55,645 nt of DNA from Verrucomicrobiota bacterium (GCA_018239845.1 JAFEGO010000091.1:1-55645); one strand, 5' to 3'; positions 36,623 to 45,493 are shown, counted from the first letter of the stretch. The notes: generated by a model from the letters alone, not told the origin. Program-made: numbers and translations.

Positions 36623-37231
36623 TTAATCCGGCCGCTCCAGCGAAAACTTGTCCCGCGTGAGCGTGTAGTCCTCGCTGCCGAGGCGGCCCACGAGGTCGAG
36701 CTTGCGCGAGTCCGGCCGGCCATCGGCCCCGAGTACGTCGTCGCGGATGTGCGCGGCGAGGATGCGGCCGAAGACGACGTTAGCCGCGAGCGGGCCTTCG
36801 CCGATGTGGATGATGCGGTCGAGCCGGCACTCAAACGCCACCGGCGCCGCCGCCACGCGGGGCGGCTTCACCTGCTGCGACGGCGCGGACGCGATGCCGA
36901 ATTTCTCGAACTCGCTCTCGCCGTAGGGCAGCAGCGCGGCCGTCGCATTCATTTGCTCCGCGAGCGCGTGCGGCACGAGGTTCACGACGAACTCCGGCAC
37001 GGCCTCAATGTTGCGCACCGTGTCCTTCTTCTGACCCTGCCGGTTGTTCACCGGCACGAACATCAGGGTCGGCGGGTTGGCCGTAATACCCTGAAAAAAC
37101 GAGAACGGCGCGAGGTTCACCTTGCCGTCGGCCGACACGGTCGAGACCCAGGCGATGGGCCGGGGCATGATCGTGGCGGTCATCCACTGGTAGGCGTCGC
37201 GCACGGGGAGGGCGCTGAAGTCGAGCAACAT
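36623..37231 (-). CDS. Flavin reductase-like FMN-binding protein
   Basis: A 202-residue flavin reductase-like domain protein (split beta-barrel). The segments IMPRPIAWVSTVSADGKVNLAPFSFF and PPTLMFVPVN are typical of the family that binds FMN and reduces it with NAD(P)H or acts as a flavoprotein. It is the first gene of the minus-strand set with thiolase, DUF4288 and acyl-CoA synthetase. Its partner oxygenase is not in the window. Confidence 0.85.
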   Translation of the reverse strand: MLLDFSALPVRDAYQWMTATIMPRPIAWVSTVSADGKVNLAPFSFFQGITANPPTLMFVPVNNRQGQKKDTVRNIEAVPEFVVNLVPHALAEQMNATAALLPYGESEFEKFGIASAPSQQVKPPRVAAAPVAFECRLDRIIHIGEGPLAANVVFGRILAAHIRDDVLGADGRPDSRKLDLVGRLGSEDYTLTRDKFSLERPD

Positions 37232-37291
37232 ACCCCACTCTGTGCCACCCGGCCGCCCGCCGCAAGCGCGGCCTCCGCCGGTGCTCCACGG

Positions 37292-37332
37292 GAGGTTCCG
37301 TATTCACTTTGCATTTTTGCTTGCGGAACCTC
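37292..37332. repeat. Short inverted repeat in a divergent promoter region
   Basis: Perfect 9-bp arms (GAGGTTCCG at 37292-37300 and CGGAACCTC at 37324-37332) with a 23-nt AT-rich spacer that holds TTTGCATTTTTGC. It lies between the divergent flavin reductase and hybrid kinase genes. Confidence 0.4.
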
Positions 37333-37346
37333 ATCCCACGACACGG

Positions 37347-37360
37347 GGTTATGCATAACC
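37347..37360. promoter_or_regulatory. 14-nt perfect palindrome before the hybrid kinase start
   Basis: GGTTATGCATAACC is a perfect palindrome. It ends 7 nt before the GTG start of the hybrid kinase and covers the place where a ribosome site would be. A dimeric regulator or an effect on translation is possible (inference). Confidence 0.35.
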
Positions 37361-37367
37361 TCGGAGC

Positions 37368-39662
37368 GTGAGCACCCATTCGTCCTTTTCCCCGCCAAAC
37401 AAGATTCTCCACCTCGAGGACAACCCCGTGGACGCGCTGCTCGTCCGCGAAACGCTCCTGATCGAGTGGCCCGACTGCGTGATCGAGTGCGCGGATAAGT
37501 CGGCGGCGTTCCAAGCCGCCCTCCGGGCCGGCGGCCATGACCTCGTGATCTCCGATTTCACCCTGCCTGACATCGACGGCTGGGAGGCGCTGGACATCAC
37601 CCGGAAGCTCCTGCCCGACATGCCGTTCATCTTCCTCTCCGGCACCATCGGCGAGGACCGCGCCATCGCCGCGCTGCAAGCCGGCGTGCAGGACTGCGTG
37701 CCGAAGGACAAGCTCCCCCGGCTCATCCTCGCCGTGCAGCGCGCGCTCACCGCCCGCGACGAGCGCCGGCGCCGCAAGTCCGCCGATCGCCAGCTCCGCG
37801 AACACGCCGCGCTCCTCGACAAGGCCAGCGACTCCATCGTAGTCACCGACCTCAACGGCATCATCACCTACTGGAACCCGAGCGCCGAGCGTATCTACGG
37901 CTGGACCGCCGCCGAGGCCGTGGGCCAGCCCAGCCTCTCCCTTTTCAAAAACGCCCACACCCCGGAGATCATGGCCGCCCGCGCGACCGTGCACCGCACC
38001 GGCCACTGGGCCGGCGAAATTCTCCTGCATGATCGCCACGGGACCGCCCGTCATGTGCGGCTCAGCATGACCCTCATCCGCGACGACGACGGCAAGCCCG
38101 TCTCGCGCATGAGCATCACCACGGACATCACGCAGCACAAAGCCGACGAGACCCGCATCCGCGAACTCCTCGGCCTCCTCGACCAGGCCCGCGACGCCAT
38201 CATCGTCAGCGACCTCGACGGCCGCATCACCTTCTGGAACCAGGGCGCAGCGCGCATCTCCGGCTGGACCGCAGCTGACGCCATCGGCCGGCAGCTCGAG
38301 GATCTTTTCGGCGCCGAGGCGCGCGACCGCATCCTCGCCGCCCGCGCCGCCCTCGGTACCAGCGACGAGTGGCGCAGCCAGTTCACCCTCCGCACCAAGG
38401 AGGGCAAACCCCTCGTCATCGAGATCAGCGCGACCCTCGTGCGCGACGCCGAGGGCCGGCCCCGCGCCCGCCTCAGCATCGCCAACGACATCACGGAGAA
38501 GAAACAGCTCGAGGAGCAGTACCTCCGCGCCCAGCGCCTCGAAAGCCTCGGCATGCTCGCCGCCGGCATCTCGCACGACCTCAATAACGTCCTCGCGCCC
38601 ATCCTCCTCGCGGCACCCATGCTGCGCGACCATGTGACCGAGCCCGGCGACCTCCGCCTCATCGAGGCCGTGGAGAAGGCCGCCGAGCGGGGCTCCGGCC
38701 TCGTGCGCCAGATCCTCGGCTTCGCCCACGGGGCCAGCAGCGAGCACCGCATCATCCAGATCAAGCATCTCTACCGCGACATCATCCACCTCATCGAGGA
38801 GACCTTCCCCAAGAACATCCGCCTGGAGCAGGAGTTGCCGCCCGATCTCTGGCCCGTCAAAGCCAACCCCACCCACATCCACCAGATCCTCCTCAACCTC
38901 TGCGTCAACGCCCGCGACGCCATGCCCCAGGGCGGCACACTCCGCCTTGCGGCCGAGAACCGCATCCTCGAGGAAGAAGATGTGCATCAGATTCCCGGCG
39001 GCCGGCCCGGCCCCTTTGTCGTCATCCACGTCGAGGATACCGGCAGCGGCATCCCGCCCGAGCTGCTCGCCCGCATCTGGGAGCCCTTCTTCACCACCAA
39101 GGGCACGGGCAAGGGCACCGGCCTCGGCCTGCCCACCGTCCGAGGCATCGTCGAGAGCCACGGCGGCTTCCTCACCCTCCACACCGTGCCCGGCCGCGGC
39201 ACCACCTTCCGCGTCTATCTCCCGGCGGACGAGAGCGACGCCACCGCCCAGAAATCAGACGCCGCCCACCCCACCCTACCGCGCAGCGACGGCGAACTCG
39301 TGCTCGTCGTGGACGACGAGCCCAACATCCGCACCCTCGCCAGTACGATCTTCCAGCGCCAGGGCTACCGCGTCCTCACCGCCGCCGACGGCACCGCGGC
39401 CGTCGCCGTCTTCGCCAAGCGCAGCGAGGAGATCCGCCTCGTCCTCACCGACCTCAACATGCCCAACCTCGACGGCTCGGCCCTCGCCAACGTCGTCCGC
39501 CGGATCAACCCCAAGGTGAAGATCCTCGCCGTGAGCGGCATGCAGTCCCCCGGCCCGAATATCGCGAAACCGGATACCTTTGCCGACGGCTTCATGCTGA
39601 AGCCCTTCCGCCCCGCCGCCCTCCTCGAGCTCGCCCACAAACTCCTGCACCCGGACGCCTGA
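37368..39662 (+). CDS. Hybrid histidine kinase REC-PAS-PAS-HK-REC
   Basis: A 764-residue soluble kinase. The N-terminal receiver has D63 (LVISDFTLPDIDG). Two PAS domains follow (about 140-255 and 265-385, each with the FWN/YWN pattern, for example GIITYWNPSAERIYGW), then HisKA with H403 (AAGISHDLNNVLAPI), a HATPase domain (LLNLCVNARDAMPQGG, TGKGTGLGLPTVRG) and a C-terminal receiver with D695 (LVLTDLNMPNLDG). There is no membrane segment. Receivers at both ends suggest input from another kinase and an internal relay. The start is a GTG with a poorly spaced ribosome site (GGAG only 3 nt before it). No partner regulator is adjacent. Confidence 0.9.
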   Translation: MSTHSSFSPPNKILHLEDNPVDALLVRETLLIEWPDCVIECADKSAAFQAALRAGGHDLVISDFTLPDIDGWEALDITRKLLPDMPFIFLSGTIGEDRAIAALQAGVQDCVPKDKLPRLILAVQRALTARDERRRRKSADRQLREHAALLDKASDSIVVTDLNGIITYWNPSAERIYGWTAAEAVGQPSLSLFKNAHTPEIMAARATVHRTGHWAGEILLHDRHGTARHVRLSMTLIRDDDGKPVSRMSITTDITQHKADETRIRELLGLLDQARDAIIVSDLDGRITFWNQGAARISGWTAADAIGRQLEDLFGAEARDRILAARAALGTSDEWRSQFTLRTKEGKPLVIEISATLVRDAEGRPRARLSIANDITEKKQLEEQYLRAQRLESLGMLAAGISHDLNNVLAPILLAAPMLRDHVTEPGDLRLIEAVEKAAERGSGLVRQILGFAHGASSEHRIIQIKHLYRDIIHLIEETFPKNIRLEQELPPDLWPVKANPTHIHQILLNLCVNARDAMPQGGTLRLAAENRILEEEDVHQIPGGRPGPFVVIHVEDTGSGIPPELLARIWEPFFTTKGTGKGTGLGLPTVRGIVESHGGFLTLHTVPGRGTTFRVYLPADESDATAQKSDAAHPTLPRSDGELVLVVDDEPNIRTLASTIFQRQGYRVLTAADGTAAVAVFAKRSEEIRLVLTDLNMPNLDGSALANVVRRINPKVKILAVSGMQSPGPNIAKPDTFADGFMLKPFRPAALLELAHKLLHPDA

Positions 39663-39687
39663 TCCCGCCGGGCCCGCGCCCAGACAC

Positions 39688-39717
39688 AAAAAAAGCGCGC
39701 CGCTGATTGCGGCGCGC
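39688..39717 (-). terminator. Terminator of the PEP-CTERM gene
   Basis: On the minus strand a perfect 9-bp stem GCGCGCCGC/GCGGCGCGC with a 5-nt loop is followed by seven T (plus-strand A run 39688-39694). It follows the PEP-CTERM stop by about 31 nt. It also lies just after the convergent kinase gene. Confidence 0.88.
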
Positions 39718-39748
39718 CGGAGGAGACAGGCGATGGCTTGAGGTAGGC

Positions 39749-40456
39749 TCAGGCGGCCGCCCGACGGCGGCGCCAGAGGGCAAAACCCAGCGCAACCACG
39801 CCACCGAAGGCAGCGTAGGTTGCAGGTTCGGGAATGGGCGCACCTTCGATCAGATCGAAGCCAACGTTATTATAGCTATAGTTGGAGAGCGTCCCCCAAG
39901 TAGCACCGGTATCAAAGCTCTCCAGCATCCCTTGGTAAGTGATTCCCACGGTCGATGCCGGCGTCGAGTTAGTGGGCACGACCCAGTAGAGGCCGCCACC
40001 GCCATCATGGCCTACGATCCAGTAGTTCGTGTTGGCCGCGAGGGCGAAGGAGCCGGCCGTCAAGGTCGTGGTGTAAACCGTGGCGCCGACTGGGTCGCCG
40101 GCGACCGATATCGGGTTAAAACCGGCCAGCTGTGTGCCGGGCTTGCCGCCATTGTCCGAGTAGATGCCCGACTCGAAGGTTTGCGGATCGGTCAAACCGA
40201 ACACTCGCAGGGAAATATTCAGCGCACCGACCGTGATGGGCGTACTTCCGGTCGTAATGCCGAGCCCGACCTGGGACTCGGCGTCGGGCATCAGCCAGAG
40301 TTCGTTTCTCTCCGAGGCCGAAGACCCGGCGGGCAAACCGCCAAGGTTGCCGATCAGGACGGTTTGGGCCGGCAAGAAACCGGCGGTGCAGCCCAGCGTC
40401 AGCGCGATAAACGCGGCCCGAAGATGGGAATATTTGAAGGCGAGGAGCGGATTCAT
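39749..40456 (-). CDS. PEP-CTERM sorting-domain protein
   Basis: A 235-residue exported protein. A signal peptide (about 1-30, FLPAQTV) leads to a beta-rich domain that resembles the choice-of-anchor type (FGLTDPQTFESGIYSD, NTNYWIVGHDGG). The C-terminal tag IPEPATYAAFGGVVALGFALWRRRRAAA pattern consists of a PEP motif, one membrane helix and an Arg cluster. This tag is processed by exosortase in Gram-negatives with biofilm or EPS systems. No exosortase gene lies here. The ATG at 40456 is chosen because it opens the signal peptide. Confidence 0.85.
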   Translation of the reverse strand: MNPLLAFKYSHLRAAFIALTLGCTAGFLPAQTVLIGNLGGLPAGSSASERNELWLMPDAESQVGLGITTGSTPITVGALNISLRVFGLTDPQTFESGIYSDNGGKPGTQLAGFNPISVAGDPVGATVYTTTLTAGSFALAANTNYWIVGHDGGGGLYWVVPTNSTPASTVGITYQGMLESFDTGATWGTLSNYSYNNVGFDLIEGAPIPEPATYAAFGGVVALGFALWRRRRAAA

Positions 40457-40588
40457 GAGGGTTAATTGCAAGGCAATTGATTTACATCTTGTTATACGGC
40501 AACACTCTACAAGAAACACCTCCCCTTCATCAAATAAAATCCGGCCGGCTGTACCCAAAAAGGGATACCGAGAGCCCCGTTGGGCGAC

Positions 40589-41374
40589 TCACTGCGGGAG
40601 CTCGGGCGCCAACACGACGCGAAAGCCGGTGTCGAAGCTGCCGTCGCCGGGCACGCCGCGGCCGCGGAAGTTCACCGTGCAAAAATCCACCGGTTCCCAC
40701 CAGCTGCCGCCGCGCTTCACGCGCATGTCGCCCGTCCGCGGCCCGACCGGGTCCTTCACCTCGCCGCCGGGCAGGGGCGCATACCAGTCGGCACACCACT
40801 CCCACACGTTGCCAAAGAGATCGTAGATGCCCCAGGCGTTGGGCTGCTTCTGCGCCACGTTGTGGGTGCTCTGCCGGCTGTTGCCGTCGAACCACGCCAT
40901 CTTTTTCACCTTCCGGCCGTACTGGCCGTCCGTGCCGGCGCGCACGACATAGCTCCACTCCGCCTCGGTCGGCAGGCGGAAAACATAACCCGCCGGCAGC
41001 TTCAGCTGCGCCCGCGCCATCTGCGTCAGCAGCTGGCAGTACTCCGTCGCCTGCTCCCACGACATCGACTCCACCGGCTGCTCGAAATCGACCGTGAAAT
41101 ACGCGGGCATGTCCGGCACGAGCACGCGCCACTGCGCCTGCGTGATCTCCGTCTTGCTTACCCAAAAGGGATGCGTGAGGGTTACCTTCGTGAGCGGCTG
41201 CTCATCCGGTTCGCCGTCCGTGCTGCCCATCATGAAACTCCCCGCCGGCACGGCCACCAGATCGATCTTGGTCCGCGGCTCGGTGAAGTTTTTGCCGGGC
41301 ACGATCACCGTCTCGGCTCGCAAACCCGCCGCGAAAAACCCCAACCAAAACAGCCATCGGCAGAATGAGGTCAT
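40589..41374 (-). CDS. SUMF1/FGE-sulfatase-domain exported protein (1)
   Basis: A 261-residue exported protein with a signal peptide (about 1-20) and one SUMF1 domain (VPAGSFMMGSTDGEPDEQP, KTEITQAQWRVL, YVFRLPTEAEWSYVVRAG, FGNVWEWCADWY, RGGSWWEPVDFC, DTGFRVVL). True formylglycine-generating enzymes need two cysteines in the RGGS-C region; only one is visible here, so a sulfatase-activating role is unlikely. Such proteins often act as binding or structural modules. It is divergent from the first pstS-like gene. Confidence 0.85.
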   Translation of the reverse strand: MTSFCRWLFWLGFFAAGLRAETVIVPGKNFTEPRTKIDLVAVPAGSFMMGSTDGEPDEQPLTKVTLTHPFWVSKTEITQAQWRVLVPDMPAYFTVDFEQPVESMSWEQATEYCQLLTQMARAQLKLPAGYVFRLPTEAEWSYVVRAGTDGQYGRKVKKMAWFDGNSRQSTHNVAQKQPNAWGIYDLFGNVWEWCADWYAPLPGGEVKDPVGPRTGDMRVKRGGSWWEPVDFCTVNFRGRGVPGDGSFDTGFRVVLAPELPQ

Positions 41375-41572
41375 GGGGTGGTTTACTCACGCGTATCATT
41401 TAAGGCGCCTCATCCTTGTCTATCCCAAACCAGTCCCCGGCCGCATAAACACGTAGCCATCGCCGCACCGCTTTCCCTGTACTCCGCCCGGCAAGGTTGG
41501 ACAAACTCCGCCGCACCGCCCAGTTTCGCCGGGATCGCTGATCGCGGGTCTTCCATGTCATTTCCGCTCTTC

Positions 41573-42577
41573 ATGAAAAAGCTGCTGCTGGTGGCGCTCC
41601 TGGCGCTCCCGTTCGTCGCCGCCGGCGGCGAACTGGTGCTGACCGGCGCTGGCGCGAGCTTCCCCCAGCCGGTGTACACCCGCTGGTTCGAGCGCTACTC
41701 CCGCGTCGATGCCTCGGTGCGCTTCGACTACACGGGCTCGGGTTCCTTCGCCGGCCGCGATCTCATCCTCCATGGCGCCGTCGATTTCGGCGCCTCCGAC
41801 CTCGCCATCTCCGACGCCGAGTTCGCCAAATCCCCGCGCACCATCTGGCAGATCCCGACCGTCCTGAGCGCCGTCGCCATCTGCCATAATCTCAAGGGCT
41901 ACCCCAATCTCCGCATCGACGCCCCCACCCTCGCGGCGATCTACCTCGGCAAGATCACGCATTGGAACGACCCGGCCCTCGCCGCGCTCAATCCCAGCCT
42001 CACGCTCCCCGACCGCCCGATCGTGCCCGTGCACCTCACCGAGAGCGGGACGCTCACCGACATTTTTTCCAACTGGCTCTGCGCCGCCAGCCCCGAGTGG
42101 AAGGCGAAGAACGGCGGCAAGATATCCCTCGATTGGCCCGTCGGCGTGGACGGCGTGGGCAACGCCGGCGCGATCAAGGTGCTCCGCGAGACGCCCAACT
42201 CCATCGGCTACCTCGAGCTCTCCGTCGCGAAGCGCTCCGGCGTCCGGCTGCTCGCGGTGAAAAACCCCGCCGGCCAGTTCGTCTTCCCTTCGCCCGCCAC
42301 CGTCGCCGAGGCCGCCGCGACGTATCCGGTTCCTGATGACTTCCGCTTCCTCCTCCTCAACGCTTCGGGCGAGCAGGCCTATCCGATCGGCATCGTCACC
42401 TGGCTGATGATCGACGCACACCAGGCCGACCCCGCCAAGGGCCGCAAGCTCGTGGAGTTCCTGAAATGGGTGTACAAGGGCGACGGCGAGAAACTCGCGA
42501 CCACCCTCGGCTTCGTCCCCCTGCCGGAAAACGTCCGCAAGCAAGTCCTAGCCCGCCTCCACCAGATCAAGTTCTGA
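41573..42577 (+). CDS. pstS: PstS-like phosphate-binding protein, copy 1
   Basis: A 334-residue periplasmic binding protein. It has a signal peptide (MKKLLLVALLALPFVAAGG) and the PstS pattern: GAGASFPQPVYTRWFERY, YTGSGSFAGRD, DFGASDLAISD, LAAIYLGKITHWNDPALAAL, LTESGTLTDIF and TPNSIGYLEL. It binds phosphate for the high-affinity transporter. No pstC, pstA or pstB lies nearby. The next gene is a nearly identical copy of the same length. Start ATG 41573 is preferred over 41555 because the signal peptide begins there. Confidence 0.85.
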   Translation: MKKLLLVALLALPFVAAGGELVLTGAGASFPQPVYTRWFERYSRVDASVRFDYTGSGSFAGRDLILHGAVDFGASDLAISDAEFAKSPRTIWQIPTVLSAVAICHNLKGYPNLRIDAPTLAAIYLGKITHWNDPALAALNPSLTLPDRPIVPVHLTESGTLTDIFSNWLCAASPEWKAKNGGKISLDWPVGVDGVGNAGAIKVLRETPNSIGYLELSVAKRSGVRLLAVKNPAGQFVFPSPATVAEAAATYPVPDDFRFLLLNASGEQAYPIGIVTWLMIDAHQADPAKGRKLVEFLKWVYKGDGEKLATTLGFVPLPENVRKQVLARLHQIKF

Positions 42578-42594
42578 TCCGTGTCGGTTTCTTA

Positions 42595-42673
42595 GACAGA
42601 ATGGACAAAATGAACTGAATAGCTGCGATGCGGCAGGTATCCGCCGCATTCAGTGAATTCTGTTCATTCTGTC
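42595..42673. repeat. Large phased palindrome (F1) between the pstS copies
   Basis: Arms 42595-42620 and 42648-42673 are complementary at 22 of 26 positions. Sub-repeats of 9 nt (GACAGAATG, GACAAAATG) are visible. The spacer contains a nested 7-bp hairpin, ATGCGGC with GCCGCAT. Two further copies follow at 43866 and 45335. Confidence 0.72.
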
Positions 42674-42855
42674 CTCCACAACGTGACAGCAGGCGAAGGC
42701 CCCGAACCTTCTTCAGCGCCGCAACAGCAAGTGTTTTGCCCCTGCGTTCGCTCGTATTCTGCGCAGCAAGGATGGACAAAGCCCGGTGCGCCGCCCAATT
42801 TTTCCACACATCCGAATCTGCGGGCCGCCTCCGGTCCGCATTCACCACCGCTCCC

Positions 42856-43860
42856 ATGAAAAAGTTGCTCTTGCTGGCGATGCTGGCGCTCCCGCTCGTC
42901 GCCTCGGCCGCCCCGGCCCTGCTGCTCAACGGCGCCGGCGCCAGCTTTCCCCAGCCCGTGTACACCCGCTGGTTCGAGCGCTACAGCTATGTCGATGCCT
43001 CCGTGCAGTTCGACTACACGGGCTCCGGCTCCTTCGCGGGACGCGACCTCATCCTCAACGGCGCCGTCGATTTCGGCGCTTCCGACATCGCCATCTCCGA
43101 CGCCGAGTTCGCGAAATCCAAGCGCACCATCTGGCAGATTCCCACCGTCACAAGCGCCGTCGCCATCTGCCACAATCTCAAGGGCTACCCCGATCTCCGC
43201 ATCGACGCGCCCACGCTCGCCGCGATCTACCTCGGCAAGATCAAGCGCTGGAACGATCCCGCCCTCGCCGCGCTCAACCCCGGCCTCGCTCTCCCCGACC
43301 GCGAGATCGTCCCCGTCCACCTCACCGAGAGCGGCACGCTGACGGATATTTTTTCCGCGTGGCTTTGCACCGCCAGCCCCGAATGGAAGGAAAAGAACGG
43401 CGGCAAGATCTCCCTCGCCTGGCCCGTCGGCCCGAGCGGCATCGGCAACAACGGCGCCGCCAAGGTGCTCCGTGAGACGCCCAACTCCATCGGCTACCTC
43501 GAGCTCAGAGTCGCCCGCCGCTCCGGCGTCCGCCTGATGGAAGTGAAGAATCCCGCGGGCAATTTCATCTACCCCGAGCCCGCCACCATCGCCGAGGCCG
43601 CCGCGACGTATCCAGTTCCCGATGACTTCCGCTTCCTGCTCATCAATGCCCCCGGCAAGGACGCCTATCCGGTCGGCATCGTCACGTGGATGCTGATCGA
43701 CTCGCACCAAGCCGACCCGGCGAAGGGCCGCAAGCTCGTGGACTTCCTCAAATGGGTGTACCGCGACGGCGAAAAACTCGCGACGAGCATCGGTTTCGTC
43801 CCCCTCCCCGAAAACGTCCGCGCCCGCGTCCTCACCCGCCTCGACCAGATCAAGTTCTGA
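42856..43860 (+). CDS. pstS: PstS-like phosphate-binding protein, copy 2
   Basis: A 334-residue protein, the same length as copy 1 and highly similar to it throughout (both contain GAGASFPQPVYTRWFERY and IGYLEL). Its leader, about 42754-42802, resembles the leader of copy 1 at 41480-41526, which suggests the duplication carried its upstream region. Differences are scattered, as expected from a duplication that has diverged under selection. Again no transporter genes follow. The ATG at 42856 opens the signal peptide. Confidence 0.85.
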   Translation: MKKLLLLAMLALPLVASAAPALLLNGAGASFPQPVYTRWFERYSYVDASVQFDYTGSGSFAGRDLILNGAVDFGASDIAISDAEFAKSKRTIWQIPTVTSAVAICHNLKGYPDLRIDAPTLAAIYLGKIKRWNDPALAALNPGLALPDREIVPVHLTESGTLTDIFSAWLCTASPEWKEKNGGKISLAWPVGPSGIGNNGAAKVLRETPNSIGYLELRVARRSGVRLMEVKNPAGNFIYPEPATIAEAAATYPVPDDFRFLLINAPGKDAYPVGIVTWMLIDSHQADPAKGRKLVDFLKWVYRDGEKLATSIGFVPLPENVRARVLTRLDQIKF

Positions 43861-43865
43861 TTTTG

Positions 43866-43959
43866 GACAGAATGTACAAAATGAACTGAATGCAGTGAGG
43901 GCTGACTCGATTCCTCGATCTCAGCGTCTCCTCATTCAGTAAATTCCGTTCATTCTGTC
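43866..43959. repeat. Large phased palindrome (F2)
   Basis: Arms 43866-43891 and 43934-43959 are complementary at 21 of 26 positions; the first nine bases are GACAGAATG as in F1 and F3. It lies between the second pstS copy and the convergent SUMF1 gene. The 42-nt spacer has a weak GCTGA/TCAGC hairpin. Confidence 0.7.
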
Positions 43960-44006
43960 TAAATCACGCGTCGGAATATCCTGCGACGCCAACCAACCTT
44001 TCGCGC

Positions 44007-45209
44007 TCAGTCCGTCTGCTTCTTCGCCACCGGCGCGAGCGCCACGCGGAAGCCGACGTAGCTCAGCACATTGTTCGGCTCGTCCGCCACGCGGTACGAG
44101 GGCTCGCAGCGCTGGGCCACATTGATCCAGCTGCCACCGCGGATCATGCGGTTGCCGCCCTTGCGGTCGTCGGGATTGGGATCGAGCACGGCCCAGTCGG
44201 TGACTTCATCGGTGCCGAGGTTTTCCTGATAATAGTCGTAGCACCACTCCGCGACGTTGCCCGCCATGTCGCTGAAACCCCAGGCATTCGCCTTCTTGCC
44301 GGCCACATCATGGGTGATGTCGTCGCCGTTGTTGTCGTACCAGGCGATGCGATCCATCTTCTCCTTGTAGTTTTGCGGGGTGCTGCCTGCGCGCGCGGCG
44401 TACTCCCACTCGGCTTCGGTCGGCAGGCGGTATTCGTAGCCTTCGGGCAAACGGCCGGCCTGTCGCTCCGCTACCGTGAGCTGCTGGCAAAGCGCCATCG
44501 CCTCGCCCCACGACACCTGCTCCACCGGGCGGTCGTCGCCGATGATCGTCATCGCGCTGCGCGCCGCCGAGCGCGCGGCCTGTTGGAAATTCGAGGGGTT
44601 GAGCCCCATCAGCTCCGTCCACTGGGCCTGCGTGACCTCCGTCTCGCCGAGCCAGAACCCGCGCGAGATGTGTACGACGCGGCCCTTCGGATTTTCATCC
44701 GACGCCCCCATGTTGAATGTCCCCGGCGCGACCCAGCGGAGTTTCAGCCCGTTGTCACCGATCTTGATCGTCTTGCCCTTCGGTGCAGCGGGGCCCGGCG
44801 GCAGTTGCGTGCGGATGCGCACCAGGCGCGTCCAGCCGCGCTGGTCGAGCTGATCGAGGATGCGGCGGCTCTCGGGCGTCACCGGTTGTTTCAGCAACAC
44901 CTGCGCGGCCTCGCGGGCCAGCGGGGCCGATTGCAGCTCCAGCGCGGCCGAGGCACGCGCGCACCACAGGTCCACCAGGCCGGGATTGGCCCGCGCGAGC
45001 GTCGCACTCTGCTCAAGGAAGGTGCCTAAAACCTTTTGCCGGTTTTCCGTGCCGATCGCCGTGTCTGCGCTCTTCGCCAGCGCGAGCAATTCATCCGTGC
45101 GGGCGCCGTCGTTGGCCGCGCCCCACACTTGGGTCAGGCCCAGCACGGCCACCAATACCGTCAGCGGCACTACGCGGGCCGGACAGCCTTTCAGGGTCGG
45201 AAGATGCAT
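44007..45209 (-). CDS. SUMF1/FGE-sulfatase-domain exported protein (2)
   Basis: A 400-residue exported protein. After a signal peptide (about 1-31) comes a helical region (about 35-140) and a SUMF1 domain (about 155-395: WVAPGTFNMGASDENPKG, ETEVTQAQWTELMG, YRLPTEAEWEYAARAG, AGNVAEWCYDYY, MIRGGSWINVAQRC, YVGFRVAL). Only one cysteine is in the RGGSW region, so formylglycine-generating activity is unlikely. It faces the pstS pair from the other side and is divergent from the MFS gene. Confidence 0.85.
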   Translation of the reverse strand: MHLPTLKGCPARVVPLTVLVAVLGLTQVWGAANDGARTDELLALAKSADTAIGTENRQKVLGTFLEQSATLARANPGLVDLWCARASAALELQSAPLAREAAQVLLKQPVTPESRRILDQLDQRGWTRLVRIRTQLPPGPAAPKGKTIKIGDNGLKLRWVAPGTFNMGASDENPKGRVVHISRGFWLGETEVTQAQWTELMGLNPSNFQQAARSAARSAMTIIGDDRPVEQVSWGEAMALCQQLTVAERQAGRLPEGYEYRLPTEAEWEYAARAGSTPQNYKEKMDRIAWYDNNGDDITHDVAGKKANAWGFSDMAGNVAEWCYDYYQENLGTDEVTDWAVLDPNPDDRKGGNRMIRGGSWINVAQRCEPSYRVADEPNNVLSYVGFRVALAPVAKKQTD

Positions 45210-45334
45210 GGGCGGAAAGTGCGCGGGGTCGGTACGACCGTTGCACGCGGACGCTGTTAATTGGGCATTTTTCAGGCAAATGAAAACCCGCTTAGATGCC
45301 TACATGCCAGCAGGCGGCATTAAGCCCGAAGGAG

Positions 45335-45433
45335 GACAGAATGAACAAAATTTACGAAATACGAAAAGGGCCAGGCAGCCTAATGATCGAGTCTTATCCC
45401 CACCCCCATTCCGTCCATTCTGTTCATTCTGTC
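45335..45433. repeat. Large phased palindrome (F3)
   Basis: Outer arms 45335-45360 and 45408-45433 are complementary at 22 of 26 positions. Units GACAGAATG, AACAAAATT and TACGAAATA are spaced 9 nt. It lies between the divergent SUMF1 and MFS genes, so it cannot be a plain terminator. The rest of the 284-nt gap 45210-45493 shows no clear gene or promoter. Confidence 0.68.
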
Positions 45434-45493
45434 TAAAGACAAACTTCCGCCGTGTCTTCCGCGCCTTCTCCGCGCAACCTCCACCTTTCCCCG

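Noticed and set aside
40589..45209. Formylglycine-generating enzymes for sulfatases
   Set aside because: Only one of the two needed active-site cysteines is visible in each SUMF1 domain, and no sulfatase gene is nearby.
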